Origin: Gemmatimonas sp.
GTDB taxonomy: Bacteria > Gemmatimonadota > Gemmatimonadetes > Gemmatimonadales > Gemmatimonadaceae
Reading direction: 5' to 3'
DNA: 64,000 bases
Assembly: GCA_011390885.1 (NCBI GenBank)
Contig: JAABRO010000059.1
Coordinates: 107,792 to 171,791, forward strand
Part shown: in pieces, positions 36,056 to 45,435 of the stretch
Layout: the number at the start of each line of letters is the position of its first letter
How positions within the stretch are numbered: the stretch's first letter is position 1
Made by a program: the position numbers and the translations under genes
The notes under the pieces: model-generated
Databases searched by the model: none
What the model was told of the DNA's origin: nothing
Seen by the model: only the letters and a program-made list of their open reading frames with translations

Positions 36056-36071
36056 TGGACTGCACAGTCCA
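36056..36071. promoter_or_regulatory. 16-bp perfect palindrome upstream of nuo promoter
   Basis: Arms TGGACTG (36056-36062) and CAGTCCA (36065-36071) around CA. Its centre is about 40 bp upstream of the -35 box of the nuo promoter, a position used by activators. No cognate regulator is in the window. Confidence 0.4.
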
Positions 36072-36103
36072 TGCCAGACCGTCGCGCTCGCCACTGGCTC
36101 GCA

Positions 36104-36132
36104 TTGAGTGCGCGTGGTCCGCCCACTACCTT
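36104..36132 (+). promoter_or_regulatory. Promoter of the nuo operon
   Basis: TTGAGT (36104-36109), 17-bp spacer, TACCTT (36127-36132). The predicted start near 36139 gives a leader of about 43 nt to the nuoA ATG, containing the palindrome at 36147-36162. Confidence 0.55.
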
Positions 36133-36146
36133 CCGGGACACACTCA

Positions 36147-36162
36147 TGTGAATTGATTCACA
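36147..36162. promoter_or_regulatory. CRP/FNR-type palindrome in nuo leader
   Basis: TGTGAAT-TG-ATTCACA, a perfect 7-bp-arm palindrome that fits TGTGA-N6-TCACA, the E. coli CRP consensus. It lies about 8-24 bp downstream of the predicted nuo transcription start and 20 bp before nuoA, where a bound dimer would block elongation or initiation. The regulator is unknown; the match to CRP-family half-sites is observed, its use is inference. Confidence 0.6.
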
Positions 36163-36181
36163 AGGTCGTCCCACGAACGGC

Positions 36182-36586
36182 ATGCTGCGCGAATATCTCC
36201 CGGTTCTCCTGCTCCTCGGCTTCGCCGCCGTCAACGCGGTGGTCATTCTCGGCCTCGGGGAACTCGTCACGCGCACGCATCCCACCGAGATCAAGCAGCA
36301 GCCCTACGAGTCGGGCATGGCGCCCCTTGGCGACGCGCGCGACCGCTTCTCGGTGAAGTTCTACCTGGTGGCCATGCTCTTCATCGTCTTCGACATCGAG
36401 ACGGTGTTCATGATCCCCTGGGGCGTGCACTACCAGCAGCTCTCCTGCGCCGTCCCGCTCGTGGATGGCGCCTGTCCCGCCGGCCAGCTCTCCTTCTTCG
36501 GCCTCGGCGAAATGCTGGTGTTCGCGCTCATCCTGCTCGTGGGCTACATCTTCGTCTGGAAGAAGGGAGGCCTCTCGTGGGACTGA
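36182..36586 (+). CDS. nuoA: NADH-quinone oxidoreductase subunit A
   Basis: 134 aa membrane subunit of complex I with three transmembrane helices (about 5-27, 62-82, 102-125). The loop [35 protein letters not shown] is the conserved region at the quinone/peripheral-arm junction. First gene of the 14-gene operon; its end overlaps nuoB by ten bases. Confidence 0.97.
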   Translation: MLREYLPVLLLLGFAAVNAVVILGLGELVTRTHPTEIKQQPYESGMAPLGDARDRFSVKFYLVAMLFIVFDIETVFMIPWGVHYQQLSCAVPLVDGACPAGQLSFFGLGEMLVFALILLVGYIFVWKKGGLSWD

Positions 36587-37227
36587 TCTCCACCGGCGAG
36601 TCCACGGTCGTGCGCGGCCCCGAGCCGCGCAGCGTGGTGCCCGACGGCGCGTCGCAGGACAGCTGGGTCACCTCGCGCCTCGATTTCCTCGTGAACTGGG
36701 CGCGCAGCAGCTCGATGTGGCCCATGCCCTTCGGCACCGCCTGCTGCGCCATCGAGTTCATGGCCAGCGCGGCGAGCCGCTACGATCTCGCGCGCTTCGG
36801 CATGGAGCGGCTGAGCTTCTCGCCGCGCCAGGCCGACGTGCTCATCTGCGCGGGGCGCGTGCCCTTCAAGCTCGCGCCGGTGCTGCGCCGCATCTATCAG
36901 CAGATGCCGCAGCCGAAGTGGGTGATCTCGATGGGCGCGTGCGCCAGCTCCGGCGGCATGTTCGACAACTACGCCGTGGTGCAGGGCATCGACACGATCA
37001 TCCCGGTGGACGTCTACGTGCCGGGGTGCCCGCCGCGCCCCGAGGCGCTCATGTACGGCATCCTCATGCTGCACAAGAAGGTGCAGACCGAACGGCTGCG
37101 TGACGGCACGCTCCATCAGGAAATGGAGCCGGATCCGGCGAGCCATCTCTACATTCCGCCCTCGCGGATCGACGAGCTGTCGGAGCCGTTCGGCAACTCC
37201 GTGCACCAGACCCGCAGCGCACCGTGA
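36577..37227 (+). CDS. nuoB: NADH-quinone oxidoreductase subunit B
   Basis: 216 aa peripheral-arm subunit holding cluster N2, which reduces quinone. Ligands: the tandem cysteines in [10 protein letters not shown] (Cys56-57), MGACASSGG and [15 protein letters not shown] start within nuoA. The N-terminal 30 residues and the C-terminal tail (~40 aa) are variable; the stop overlaps nuoC (GTGA). Confidence 0.97.
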   Translation: MGLISTGESTVVRGPEPRSVVPDGASQDSWVTSRLDFLVNWARSSSMWPMPFGTACCAIEFMASAASRYDLARFGMERLSFSPRQADVLICAGRVPFKLAPVLRRIYQQMPQPKWVISMGACASSGGMFDNYAVVQGIDTIIPVDVYVPGCPPRPEALMYGILMLHKKVQTERLRDGTLHQEMEPDPASHLYIPPSRIDELSEPFGNSVHQTRSAP

Positions 37228-37988
37228 CCGCCTCGCTTCCGCCGTACCAGTCCCCGATGCCGGGGAGCGCGCGCGAGGCCGCCGGTCTGCCGGCACCTGC
37301 CACCCCGCACGGCGTGCCGCATCATGGCGGGCCGGAGAATCCGTGCGTGGCCGCGCTGCGTGCGCGCTTTCCAGCCGCGATCGTGCGGGCGCACGTGATG
37401 TGGGGGGAGACCACCGTCGTCGTGGCGCACGACGCGATCCACGACGTGGTGCGCTTCCTGCGCGACGATCCGGCGCACGCCTACAACTACCTCGTCGACA
37501 TCACGGCGGTGGAGTACCGCGACGCCGACCAGCCCATCGAGCTGGTGTGGCACCTCCGGTCGCTGCCGTGGCAGCGATTCGTGCGGCTGAAGGTGGAGTT
37601 GCCGCGCGGCGCGTCGCTCGAGGTGCCGAGCGTCACCGACCTGTACGCCGGCGCGGATTGGCTCGAGCGCGAGTGCTTCGACATGTTCGGCGTGACCTTC
37701 ACGGGCCATCCCGACCTGCGTCGCATCCTCATGTGGGACACCTACAAGGAAGGCCATCCGCTCCGGAAGGACTTCCCGCTGCGCGGGCGTTTCAGCCGCG
37801 CCGAGCAGCTCACGCAGGCGCTGTCGATCGACACGGTGGGCCGGTACTCCATGACCGAGCTCAGCATCGCCGAGGCATTCGACGACCTGCCCGAGGACAT
37901 GAAGCGCCGGCTCGCGGATCGACGCCTTGCCGAGGAGCACGCGGCGGCCGCCCTGGCGAAGCGCGATGACTCGGAGGCCGCCCGATGA
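37224..37988 (+). CDS. nuoC: NADH-quinone oxidoreductase subunit C
   Basis: 254 aa 30-kDa subunit. It has a Pro/Ala/His-rich leader (1-45), then the conserved [55 protein letters not shown] and [11 protein letters not shown]. It is a separate protein, not fused to NuoD as in E. coli. GTG start overlapping nuoB; the end overlaps nuoD (ATGA). Confidence 0.96.
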   Translation: MTASLPPYQSPMPGSAREAAGLPAPATPHGVPHHGGPENPCVAALRARFPAAIVRAHVMWGETTVVVAHDAIHDVVRFLRDDPAHAYNYLVDITAVEYRDADQPIELVWHLRSLPWQRFVRLKVELPRGASLEVPSVTDLYAGADWLERECFDMFGVTFTGHPDLRRILMWDTYKEGHPLRKDFPLRGRFSRAEQLTQALSIDTVGRYSMTELSIAEAFDDLPEDMKRRLADRRLAEEHAAAALAKRDDSEAAR

Positions 37989-39283
37989 GCCGCCGCACGA
38001 TCGAGATGGCGGTGGGCACGGCGGGCGTGGACGCGCTCGGTCGGCCGATCCGCGCGCCGCTCACCGTGCGCGAAAACGGTGGCCTGGCGTTGCAGCCGCC
38101 GCCGGAGCCCGAGCTCGAGGGCGATCACATGCTGATCAACATCGGGCCGCAGCATCCGGCCACCCACGGTGTGCTGCGCCTCGTGCTCGAGCTCGACGGC
38201 GAGACCGTGGTGCGGTGCGTGCCGCACATCGGCTACCTGCACTGCGGCTTCGAGAAGATCGGCGAGTACCGGCAGTACAACCAGATCATTCCGTGGACCG
38301 ATCGCGAGGACTACCTCAACTCGATCGGGAACAACGTCGCGTTCGTGCTCGGCTGCGAGCGGCTCTTCGGCATCGAGATCACGCCGCGCTGCACCGTGCT
38401 GCGCGTGATCGCGATGGAGATGTCGCGCATCATGTCGCACCTGGTGTGGATGGGCACGACGTGCATCGACATCGGCGCGTTCACGCCGTTCCTGTGGCTG
38501 TACCAGGAGCGCGAGAACCTGTACAACCTGCTCGAGGGATGGGTGGGTGCGCGCCTGACCACGAGTGCCACGCGCGTGGGCGGCATGGCGGCCGAAGTGC
38601 CCGACGGCTGGCTCGACGGGCTCAACGCCTTCATCCGCAACTTCCCGAAGACGCTCGACGAAGCCGACCGGATGCTCGCGCGCAACGGCATCTGGATGGG
38701 ACGCACGGTGGGCATCGGCGCGCTCACGGGGGAGGAGGCCATCAACGCCGGCCTCTCCGGCGCGATGCTGCGCGCCTCCGGCGTGGCGTACGACGTGCGC
38801 AAGGACTTCCCGTACCTCGACTACGAGACGTACGACTTCGACGTGCCCGTGGGCACCAGCGGCGATGTGTACGACCGCTACCTCGTGCGTGTGGAAGAGA
38901 TGCGCCAGAGCATCCGCATTCTCGAGCAGGCCGTGCAGCGCCTGCCGGACGGTCCGCTCAACGTGGACGATCCGCGCGTGATCCTGCCGGCGAAGACGCG
39001 CGCCACGAGCCAGATGGAGAGCATGATCCATCACTTCAAGCTCGTCATGGAAGGCCCGCGTCCGCCGGCCGGCGAAGTCTACGTGCCCGTGGAAAGCCCC
39101 AAGGGCGAGAAGGGCTACTACCTGGTGTCGGACGGCACCTCCAAGCCGGTGCGGTGGCGCATTCGCCCCCCGGCGTTCGTGAACCTGTCGGCGATTCCGC
39201 GCATGGTGGAGGGGCACCTCCTCTCCGACGTGATCGCCATCAATGCGAGCATCGACATCGTGATGGGAGAGATCGACCGATGA
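37985..39283 (+). CDS. nuoD: NADH-quinone oxidoreductase subunit D
   Basis: 432 aa 49-kDa subunit lining the quinone pocket. Landmarks: INIGPQHPATHGVLRLVLELDGE, PHIGYLHCGFEKIGEYRQY, PWTDREDYLNSIGNN, SHLVWMGTTCIDIGAFTPFLW, EGWVGARLTTSATRVGG and the C-terminal ASIDIVMGEIDR. Evolved from hydrogenase large subunits without Ni ligands. Coupled to nuoC and nuoE by four-base overlaps. Confidence 0.97.
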   Translation: MSRRTIEMAVGTAGVDALGRPIRAPLTVRENGGLALQPPPEPELEGDHMLINIGPQHPATHGVLRLVLELDGETVVRCVPHIGYLHCGFEKIGEYRQYNQIIPWTDREDYLNSIGNNVAFVLGCERLFGIEITPRCTVLRVIAMEMSRIMSHLVWMGTTCIDIGAFTPFLWLYQERENLYNLLEGWVGARLTTSATRVGGMAAEVPDGWLDGLNAFIRNFPKTLDEADRMLARNGIWMGRTVGIGALTGEEAINAGLSGAMLRASGVAYDVRKDFPYLDYETYDFDVPVGTSGDVYDRYLVRVEEMRQSIRILEQAVQRLPDGPLNVDDPRVILPAKTRATSQMESMIHHFKLVMEGPRPPAGEVYVPVESPKGEKGYYLVSDGTSKPVRWRIRPPAFVNLSAIPRMVEGHLLSDVIAINASIDIVMGEIDR

Positions 39284-39819
39284 CGTACGGGCCGAGCGCA
39301 GGGCAGCTCGTGCGGCCGCCCGCACATCATCACGACGAGCCGTACGTGCCGGTGTTCACCGGCGAGCGGCGGGAGAAGCTGGACGTCATCCTGTCGCGCT
39401 ATCCCACCAGGATGGCGGCGCTGCTGCCCGCCCTCTGGATGGTGCAGGACAGGCACGGCTGGGTGAGCGAGCACGCGGTGGAGGAGGTGGCGCAGGTGCT
39501 CGACCTCTCGCCCGCGTACGTCAAGGGCGTGCTGTCCTTTTACACCATGTACCACCAGCATCCGGTGGGGAAGCATTTCATCCAGGTGTGCACGACCACG
39601 CCGTGCAACGTGTGTGGCGCCGAAGACGTGGTGAAGGCGTTCCTCGACGCCACCGGCTGCGGCGAGCTCGGGCTCACCTCCGACGACGGGCGCTTCACGG
39701 TGATCGAGGTGGAGTGCCTCGGCGCGTGCGGGTTCGCCACGCCGGTCATGATCAACGACGAGTTCATCGAGTCCGTGACGCCCGAGCTGGCGGCGCGGAT
39801 CGTGGCGGAGCGGGACTGA
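39280..39819 (+). CDS. nuoE: NADH-quinone oxidoreductase subunit E
   Basis: 179 aa 24-kDa thioredoxin-like subunit with the off-path [2Fe-2S] cluster N1a: CTTTPCNVCG gives a C-x4-C pair and VECLGACGFATPV a C-x3-C pair. ATG 39280 overlaps nuoD; the stop shares one base with nuoF. Confidence 0.96.
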   Translation: MTYGPSAGQLVRPPAHHHDEPYVPVFTGERREKLDVILSRYPTRMAALLPALWMVQDRHGWVSEHAVEEVAQVLDLSPAYVKGVLSFYTMYHQHPVGKHFIQVCTTTPCNVCGAEDVVKAFLDATGCGELGLTSDDGRFTVIEVECLGACGFATPVMINDEFIESVTPELAARIVAERD

Positions 39820-41156
39820 TGGGCTATCCGCATGCATCGCACGGGCGTGAAACGCCGGTGCTGTCGAAGTACTTCGGCGACCCCGACGCACGCACGCTCG
39901 CCGGCTGGCGGGCGCGCGGCGGCTACGAGGCGCTCGAGAAGGCGCTGGGCATGGACCCGGCGGAGATCCAGGGGATCGTGAAGGACTCGGGGCTGCGCGG
40001 CCGCGGCGGCGCGGGCTTCCCCACGGGCATCAAGTGGTCCTTCATGAAGCCCGACGGCAAGACGCACTACCTGTGCTGCAACGCCGACGAGTCGGAGCCC
40101 GGCACGTTCAAGGATCGTGAGATCATGCGCTGGACGCCGCACGGTCTCGTGGAGGGCGTCGCACTCGGCGCGCACGCCATCTACGCGGAAACGGCGTACA
40201 TCTACATTCGCGGCGAGTTCACCGAGCCCATCGCGCGGGTGACCGCCGCGGTGGAAGAGGCGTACGCGGCCGGCATCCTCGGGGCCAACGCCATGGGGAC
40301 GGGCCGCCGGCTCGACGTGCACGTGCACCGCGGGGCAGGGGCGTACATCTGCGGCGAGGAAACGGCGCTCATGAACTCCCTCGAGGGACGCCGTGGCAAC
40401 CCCCGCATCAAGCCACCGTTCCCCGCCGTCGCCGGCCTCTTCGGCAAGCCGACCACGATCAACAACGTGGAGACGCTGACCACCGTGCCGTACATCATCA
40501 AGCACGGCGCGGAGTGGTACAACGGCTTCGGGCGCGAGGACAATCCGCGCTCGCGCGGCACCAAGCTGTTCTCGGTGTGCGGCAACATCGCGCGCCCGGG
40601 CAACTACGAAGTCACGATGGGCTTCCCGTTCGGCGAGTTCCTCAACGAACTGTGCGGCGGGGCGCTCCCCGGGCGCGAGATCAAGGCCGTGATCCCTGGC
40701 GGGTCGTCGGTGCCGATCCTCACGCGCGAGGAAGCCGAGGGGGCCCTCATGGACTACGAGGGGATGGTCGCGGCCGGCACGATGCTCGGCTCGGGCGGCG
40801 TCATCGTGTTCGACGACCGCCAGGACATGGTGAAGCAGATCGCGCGCCTGGCTCGGTTCTATGCGCACGAGAGCTGTGCGCAGTGCTCGCAGTGCCGTGA
40901 AGGCACGGCGTGGACCACCCGCATCCTCGAGCGCATCGCGGCGGGCGAGGGGCACGCGCGCGACTTCGACACGCTGCTGTCCATCGGCGAGAACATGTCG
41001 GGCAAGACCATCTGCGTGCTCAGCGACTCGTGCGCCACGCCGGTGGCCTCAGGGCTCAAGAAGTTCCGGCACGAGTTCGAGGCCAAGCTCGGGCCGGATC
41101 GCAGCCGCGCTGTCGTGCCCGTCATGCTCACCTCCAACCGCACGGCGGCCGCGTGA
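39819..41156 (+). CDS. nuoF: NADH-quinone oxidoreductase subunit F
   Basis: 445 aa NADH-oxidising 51-kDa subunit. GLRGRGGAGFPTGIKW binds NADH, CNADESEPGTFKDRE and AYIYIRGEF line FMN, and cluster N3 is held by ESCAQCSQCREGT plus the Cys in KTICVLSDSCATP. Entry point of electrons from MDH/GAPDH-derived NADH. Overlaps nuoG by four bases (GTGA). Confidence 0.97.
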   Translation: MGYPHASHGRETPVLSKYFGDPDARTLAGWRARGGYEALEKALGMDPAEIQGIVKDSGLRGRGGAGFPTGIKWSFMKPDGKTHYLCCNADESEPGTFKDREIMRWTPHGLVEGVALGAHAIYAETAYIYIRGEFTEPIARVTAAVEEAYAAGILGANAMGTGRRLDVHVHRGAGAYICGEETALMNSLEGRRGNPRIKPPFPAVAGLFGKPTTINNVETLTTVPYIIKHGAEWYNGFGREDNPRSRGTKLFSVCGNIARPGNYEVTMGFPFGEFLNELCGGALPGREIKAVIPGGSSVPILTREEAEGALMDYEGMVAAGTMLGSGGVIVFDDRQDMVKQIARLARFYAHESCAQCSQCREGTAWTTRILERIAAGEGHARDFDTLLSIGENMSGKTICVLSDSCATPVASGLKKFRHEFEAKLGPDRSRAVVPVMLTSNRTAAA

Positions 41157-42763
41157 GCGAGACGACGGGACCGAAGATGGTCACGCTCACCATCGAGGGG
41201 CGGACAGCGGTCGTGCCCGAAGGCACGTCGCTGATCGAGGCCGCGAAGACCGTCGGCGTGCTCATTCCGCACTACTGCTACCACCCCGGACTTCCGGTGG
41301 CGGGCGTGTGCCGCATGTGCCTCGTGGACGTGGAGAAGTTCCCGAAGCTCGCGCCGGCCTGCGCCACCACCGTCATGGAAGGGCAGGTGGTGCACGTGCA
41401 CAGCGAGAAGGCGCGCGAGGCGCGCACGGGCGTGCTGGAGTTCCTGCTCATCAATCATCCGCTCGACTGCCCCGTGTGCGACCAATCGGGCGAGTGCGAG
41501 CTGCAGGATTACACGTTCCAGGAAGGTCGCGCGGAGTCGCGCTACGAGGAGCCCAAGCGTTTCAACCCGGTGGAGGACTTCGGCGGCGACGTGCTGTACG
41601 TGCCGAATCGCTGCATCCTGTGCACGCGCTGCGTGCGCTTCATGGGCGACGTGGCGCACGACCCGGTCCTGAACGTGTCCGAGCGCGGCGACCGCGCGTT
41701 CATCGGCAAGGCCGACGGGCATGACCTCACCAACGTGTGGGCGGGCAACGTCGTGGACCTGTGCCCGGTCGGCGCGCTGCTGAGCAAGGACTTCCTCAAC
41801 AAGGCGCGCGCCTGGGAGCTCGACCGGAGCGCCAGCATCTGCACGGGGTGCTCGCAGGGGTGCAACATCACGGTCGAGACGCGCGACAACACGGTCGTGC
41901 GCCTCAAGCCGCGCCCGAACGAAGCGGTGAACCAGTACTTCATGTGCGAGCACGGCCGGCTCGACTACCGGTGGATCAACCGGCGCGATCGGCTCGACCA
42001 GCCGCAGGTGCGCCGCGCCGATGGGGCGTTACGCGTGGCGGATTGGGAGGAGGCGCTCGACGCGGCCGCCGACACCCTGCGCGGACGCCGTGTGCACGTG
42101 CTGGCCTCGGCCAACGCGAGCAACGAAGCGCTGTTCCTCGCGGAACGCCTCATGGCCGCCTCCGGCGGACGTGGCTGGTTCCGCATCGCACGCGGCGCTG
42201 AAGCACCGCTGCCCGGCGTGCCCGACCTGTCGCTGCGCGCCGAGCGCGCCGCGAACGCCACGGGCGCGCGCCTGCTCGGCTTCGAGGAACTGACCGGCAC
42301 GCCGGCCATTGCGCCGGCCGATGCCGTGCTCGTGCTCGACGACACGCTCGACGGCGAACTGCCGGCAGGACTTGTCGAGGCGCTCGTCCGGGGCGCAACC
42401 CTCGTGCACGCCGGCACCACGCTGCCGGCGGCGATCGCGGGACGCGCGTCCGTGGTGCTGCCGCTCACCAATCACACGGAAGAAGAAGGCACCTTCACGA
42501 ACCTGCGCGGTCGCGTGCAGCGCTTCCTGCAGTCGCGCACCGCGCCGGGGCTGGCGCGGCCGAGCTGGTTCGTGCTCGGCGACCTCGCCGAGCGGCTCGA
42601 TGCCTCCGCCGGGTTTGCGCTGCCTGCCGAGGTGTTCGGAGCCATGGCATCGGCGCATGCGGCGTTCAGCGGGCTGGCGTACGAGCGGCTCGGCCTGCGC
42701 GGACTGCCGGTGCTCGACGCCGAGGCGCGCGGTCTCACGGTGACCGACGCGGTGTCCGCATGA
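41153..42763 (+). CDS. nuoG: NADH-quinone oxidoreductase subunit G, short form with N7 motif
   Basis: 536 aa. Clusters in order: N1b (HYCYHPGLPVAGVCRMC with a later Cys in APAC), N5 (HPLDCPVCDQSGEC), N4 (CILCTRCVRF with VDLCPVG), then CTGCSQGC followed after 27 residues by Cys in YFMCEHG: the C-x2-C-x3-C-x27-C motif of cluster N7 known from E. coli and Thermus. The following molybdopterin-oxidoreductase-like region is only about 290 aa, against 780-900 aa total in N7-bearing relatives. It still has NHTEEEGTFTNLRGRVQRF. GTG start. Confidence 0.95.
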   Translation: MSETTGPKMVTLTIEGRTAVVPEGTSLIEAAKTVGVLIPHYCYHPGLPVAGVCRMCLVDVEKFPKLAPACATTVMEGQVVHVHSEKAREARTGVLEFLLINHPLDCPVCDQSGECELQDYTFQEGRAESRYEEPKRFNPVEDFGGDVLYVPNRCILCTRCVRFMGDVAHDPVLNVSERGDRAFIGKADGHDLTNVWAGNVVDLCPVGALLSKDFLNKARAWELDRSASICTGCSQGCNITVETRDNTVVRLKPRPNEAVNQYFMCEHGRLDYRWINRRDRLDQPQVRRADGALRVADWEEALDAAADTLRGRRVHVLASANASNEALFLAERLMAASGGRGWFRIARGAEAPLPGVPDLSLRAERAANATGARLLGFEELTGTPAIAPADAVLVLDDTLDGELPAGLVEALVRGATLVHAGTTLPAAIAGRASVVLPLTNHTEEEGTFTNLRGRVQRFLQSRTAPGLARPSWFVLGDLAERLDASAGFALPAEVFGAMASAHAAFSGLAYERLGLRGLPVLDAEARGLTVTDAVSA

Positions 42764-44142
42764 CCGCCCCCGTGGTGCTTTCCGCGCTCGCCGTCGACCT
42801 CGCGGCGTGGTTCCCGCGACACGATCCGCAGCAGGCTCCCGAGTCGGTCTACACCTTCGCCGTGGCGAGCGCGATCAAGATGCTGATCGTGTTCACGCTG
42901 TACATGCTGGGGGTGGCGCTGCTCACGCTGGCGGAGCGCAAGGTGTCGGCCTGGATCCAGGACCGTCGCGGTCCCAACCGCGCGGGTCCGTTCGGACTGC
43001 TTCAGCCGGTGGCCGATGGCCTCAAGAACCTCATGAAGGAAGAGGTCCGGCCGGCGGGCGCCGACAAGTGGCTGTTCATCATCGCCCCGATGCTGGCCTT
43101 CATCCCGGCCATGCTCGTCTGGGCGGTGCTGCCGCTCGCCACGCCGCTCCCCACGCCGTGGGGGTTGATCGACATGGCGGTGGCCACGCTTCCCGTCGGC
43201 TACCTGTTCATGCTCGCCGTGTCGTCGCTGGGGGTGTACGGCATGGTGCTCGCGGGGTGGTCGTCGAACAACAAGTACTCGCTGCTCGGCTCGCTGCGCT
43301 CGAGCGCGCAGATGGTCTCGTACGAGATCGCGCTCGGCATGAGCACCATTCCGGTGCTGCTGCTGGCCGGCAACGTGTCGCTCGATGCCATCATCGCGCA
43401 GCAGGCGCACATGGGGTGGAACGTGCTGTCGTTGACGGTGGCCTGGTTCATCTTCCTGGTGGCCGCCTTCGCCGAAACGAACCGCCTGCCGTTCGACCTG
43501 CCGGAAGCCGAAGCGGAACTCGTGGCCGGTTACCACACCGAGTACAGCGGCATGAAGTTCTCGATGTTCTTCATCGCCGAGTACGCGAACATGGCCACGA
43601 TGAGCGGCCTCATGGCCGCACTGTACTTCGGCGGCTGGGACATTCCCTTCACCCAGTGGGACAACGAGGCGCCCTACTCGGTGCTGAAGACGCTGGCGAC
43701 GCTCTCCATGTTTGCCGCCAAGACGGGCGTCTTCCTGTTCCTCTTCATGTGGGTGCGGTGGACGCTGCCGCGCTTCCGCTACGACCAGCTCATGACGCTG
43801 GGCTGGGGAATCATGCTGCCGCTCGCGCTCGGCTACATCCTCGTGGTCGCCACCGCCACGCTCGCACTCGACTGGCTCGGCGTGCCGCGCGACTGGCGCT
43901 TCACCATGTCGCTGCTCGCCCTCAACGTGGTGCTGACGGCGCTACTCCTCCTGTGGGGCGATCGTGGGCGCCTCGTGAGCCCGGCCAGCGCGCGTCTCGA
44001 CGCGCGCGAGCTCGCGCGCCGTCGCGCCCGCTCCACGGTGGCGCCCTCCACGGCAATGGGCGCGCCCTCGGCGCGCGTGCTCGCCACCGCCAGTGACACC
44101 GAGGCGCAGCAGGCGCCGGCGGCGCAGGAGGTCGGCGCATGA
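42760..44142 (+). CDS. nuoH: NADH-quinone oxidoreductase subunit H
   Basis: 460 aa membrane subunit forming the quinone chamber with NuoB/D. About eight transmembrane helices; the conserved loops LAERKVSAWIQDRRGPNRAGPFGLLQP and ETNRLPFDLPEAEAELVAGYHTEYSGMKF (acidic E-channel) are intact. It carries an ~60-residue Arg/Ala/Ser-rich cytosolic tail after the last helix, longer than typical NuoH. ATGA overlaps at both ends. Confidence 0.97.
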   Translation: MTAPVVLSALAVDLAAWFPRHDPQQAPESVYTFAVASAIKMLIVFTLYMLGVALLTLAERKVSAWIQDRRGPNRAGPFGLLQPVADGLKNLMKEEVRPAGADKWLFIIAPMLAFIPAMLVWAVLPLATPLPTPWGLIDMAVATLPVGYLFMLAVSSLGVYGMVLAGWSSNNKYSLLGSLRSSAQMVSYEIALGMSTIPVLLLAGNVSLDAIIAQQAHMGWNVLSLTVAWFIFLVAAFAETNRLPFDLPEAEAELVAGYHTEYSGMKFSMFFIAEYANMATMSGLMAALYFGGWDIPFTQWDNEAPYSVLKTLATLSMFAAKTGVFLFLFMWVRWTLPRFRYDQLMTLGWGIMLPLALGYILVVATATLALDWLGVPRDWRFTMSLLALNVVLTALLLLWGDRGRLVSPASARLDARELARRRARSTVAPSTAMGAPSARVLATASDTEAQQAPAAQEVGA

Positions 44143-44636
44143 CGATTCGCGTGAAGGTCCTCGATCGCCCGATCGAGCAGGTGAGCTACGTGCGCTCCAC
44201 GCTGAGCGGACTGATGACCACGCTCAAGCACCTGGTCGATCCGCACAAGGTCACCATGCAGTATCCGGAGGAGAAGTGGGAGCTGTCGCCGCGCTGGCGC
44301 GGCACGCACCGCATGCTCACCACGGAATCGGGCAAGGCCAAGTGCGTGGCGTGCGGGCTGTGTCCGACCGTGTGTCCGGCCAACTGCATCAAGCTCGTGC
44401 CCGGCGAGGATGAAGAGGGGAACCGCTATCCGCTGCTGTTCGAGATCGACGAGTTCCGCTGCATCTTCTGCGGCTACTGCCAGGAAGTCTGTCCCGAGGA
44501 GGCCATCCACCTCGGGCGCCACTACGAGAACGCCGAGTTCTCGCGTGAGGCGTTCGTGTACGACCTCGAGCGCCTCACGGCCCAGACGCATCCCGTGAGC
44601 GACCTCTGGGACCCCGCCGACCCGAAGAGCGAATGA
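44139..44636 (+). CDS. nuoI: NADH-quinone oxidoreductase subunit I
   Basis: 165 aa ferredoxin-like subunit with clusters N6a and N6b: CVACGLCPTVCPANCI and CIFCGYCQEVCPEEAI. It relays electrons from NuoG to NuoB N2. Coupled to nuoH and nuoJ by four-base overlaps. Confidence 0.97.
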   Translation: MTIRVKVLDRPIEQVSYVRSTLSGLMTTLKHLVDPHKVTMQYPEEKWELSPRWRGTHRMLTTESGKAKCVACGLCPTVCPANCIKLVPGEDEEGNRYPLLFEIDEFRCIFCGYCQEVCPEEAIHLGRHYENAEFSREAFVYDLERLTAQTHPVSDLWDPADPKSE

Positions 44637-45142
44637 CGCCCTTCTATCGATTCCAGTTCTACCTGTTCGCGCTGATGGCGATCGGGGCGGCGTTGCTGTT
44701 CGTGACGCGTCGCAGCCCCGTGTCGGCGGCCCTGTGGCTGGTCAACGTCATGTTCGCCCTGAGCGGACTGTACGTCATGCTCGACGCGCCGTTCGTGGCC
44801 GCGGTGCAGGTGCTCGTCTACGCGGGCGCGATCATGGTGGTGTTCATCTTCGTCGTGATGCTGCTCAACCTCGGACGCCCGGGGCAGCTCCCCGACCTGC
44901 GCGAGGTGGCGCCTCGTCTCGGCGCGGGCGTCGTGGGCATCGCGATCCTGGCCAACCTGCTCGCGGTGCGCCGTGACGCGCTGCCCACCGTGGCCCTCGA
45001 GCCGCACGCCGACAACGTCGTGACGCCGGTGGCCGAACTCCTCTTCAGCGACTACCTGCTCGCGTTCGAACTCACCTCGATCGTGCTGCTGGTCGCCGTC
45101 GTGGGTGCGGTCGTGCTGGCCAAGCGCAAGGCGGCCCCATGA
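44633..45142 (+). CDS. nuoJ: NADH-quinone oxidoreductase subunit J
   Basis: 169 aa, five transmembrane helices. The conserved third helix region [25 protein letters not shown] includes the pi-bulge segment linked to coupling. Four-base overlaps with nuoI and nuoK. Confidence 0.95.
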   Translation: MTPFYRFQFYLFALMAIGAALLFVTRRSPVSAALWLVNVMFALSGLYVMLDAPFVAAVQVLVYAGAIMVVFIFVVMLLNLGRPGQLPDLREVAPRLGAGVVGIAILANLLAVRRDALPTVALEPHADNVVTPVAELLFSDYLLAFELTSIVLLVAVVGAVVLAKRKAAP

Positions 45143-45435
45143 TGCTTGCAGACGCCCTCATCGTGTCGGCGATCCTGTTCACGATCGGCGTGGTCGGCGT
45201 GCTCACCCGCCGGAACGCCATCATCCTGTTCATGTGCGTGGAGCTCATGCTCAACGCCGTCAACCTGTCGTTCGTGACGTTTGCCAAGCTGCACGGCGTC
45301 AGCGGCCACGTGTTCGTCATCCTGGTCATGACCATCGCGGCCGCCGAGGCCGCCGTCGGGCTGGCCATCGTCATCTCGGTGTTCCGGCACTTCGGCGCCG
45401 TGGACCTGCAGTCCCTCAAGCTGTTGCGACGCTGA
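45139..45435 (+). CDS. nuoK: NADH-quinone oxidoreductase subunit K
   Basis: 98 aa, three transmembrane helices with the two conserved membrane glutamates visible in [12 protein letters not shown] and [24 protein letters not shown] is the typical first loop. Its stop shares one base with the nuoL start. Confidence 0.97.
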   Translation: MMLADALIVSAILFTIGVVGVLTRRNAIILFMCVELMLNAVNLSFVTFAKLHGVSGHVFVILVMTIAAAEAAVGLAIVISVFRHFGAVDLQSLKLLRR

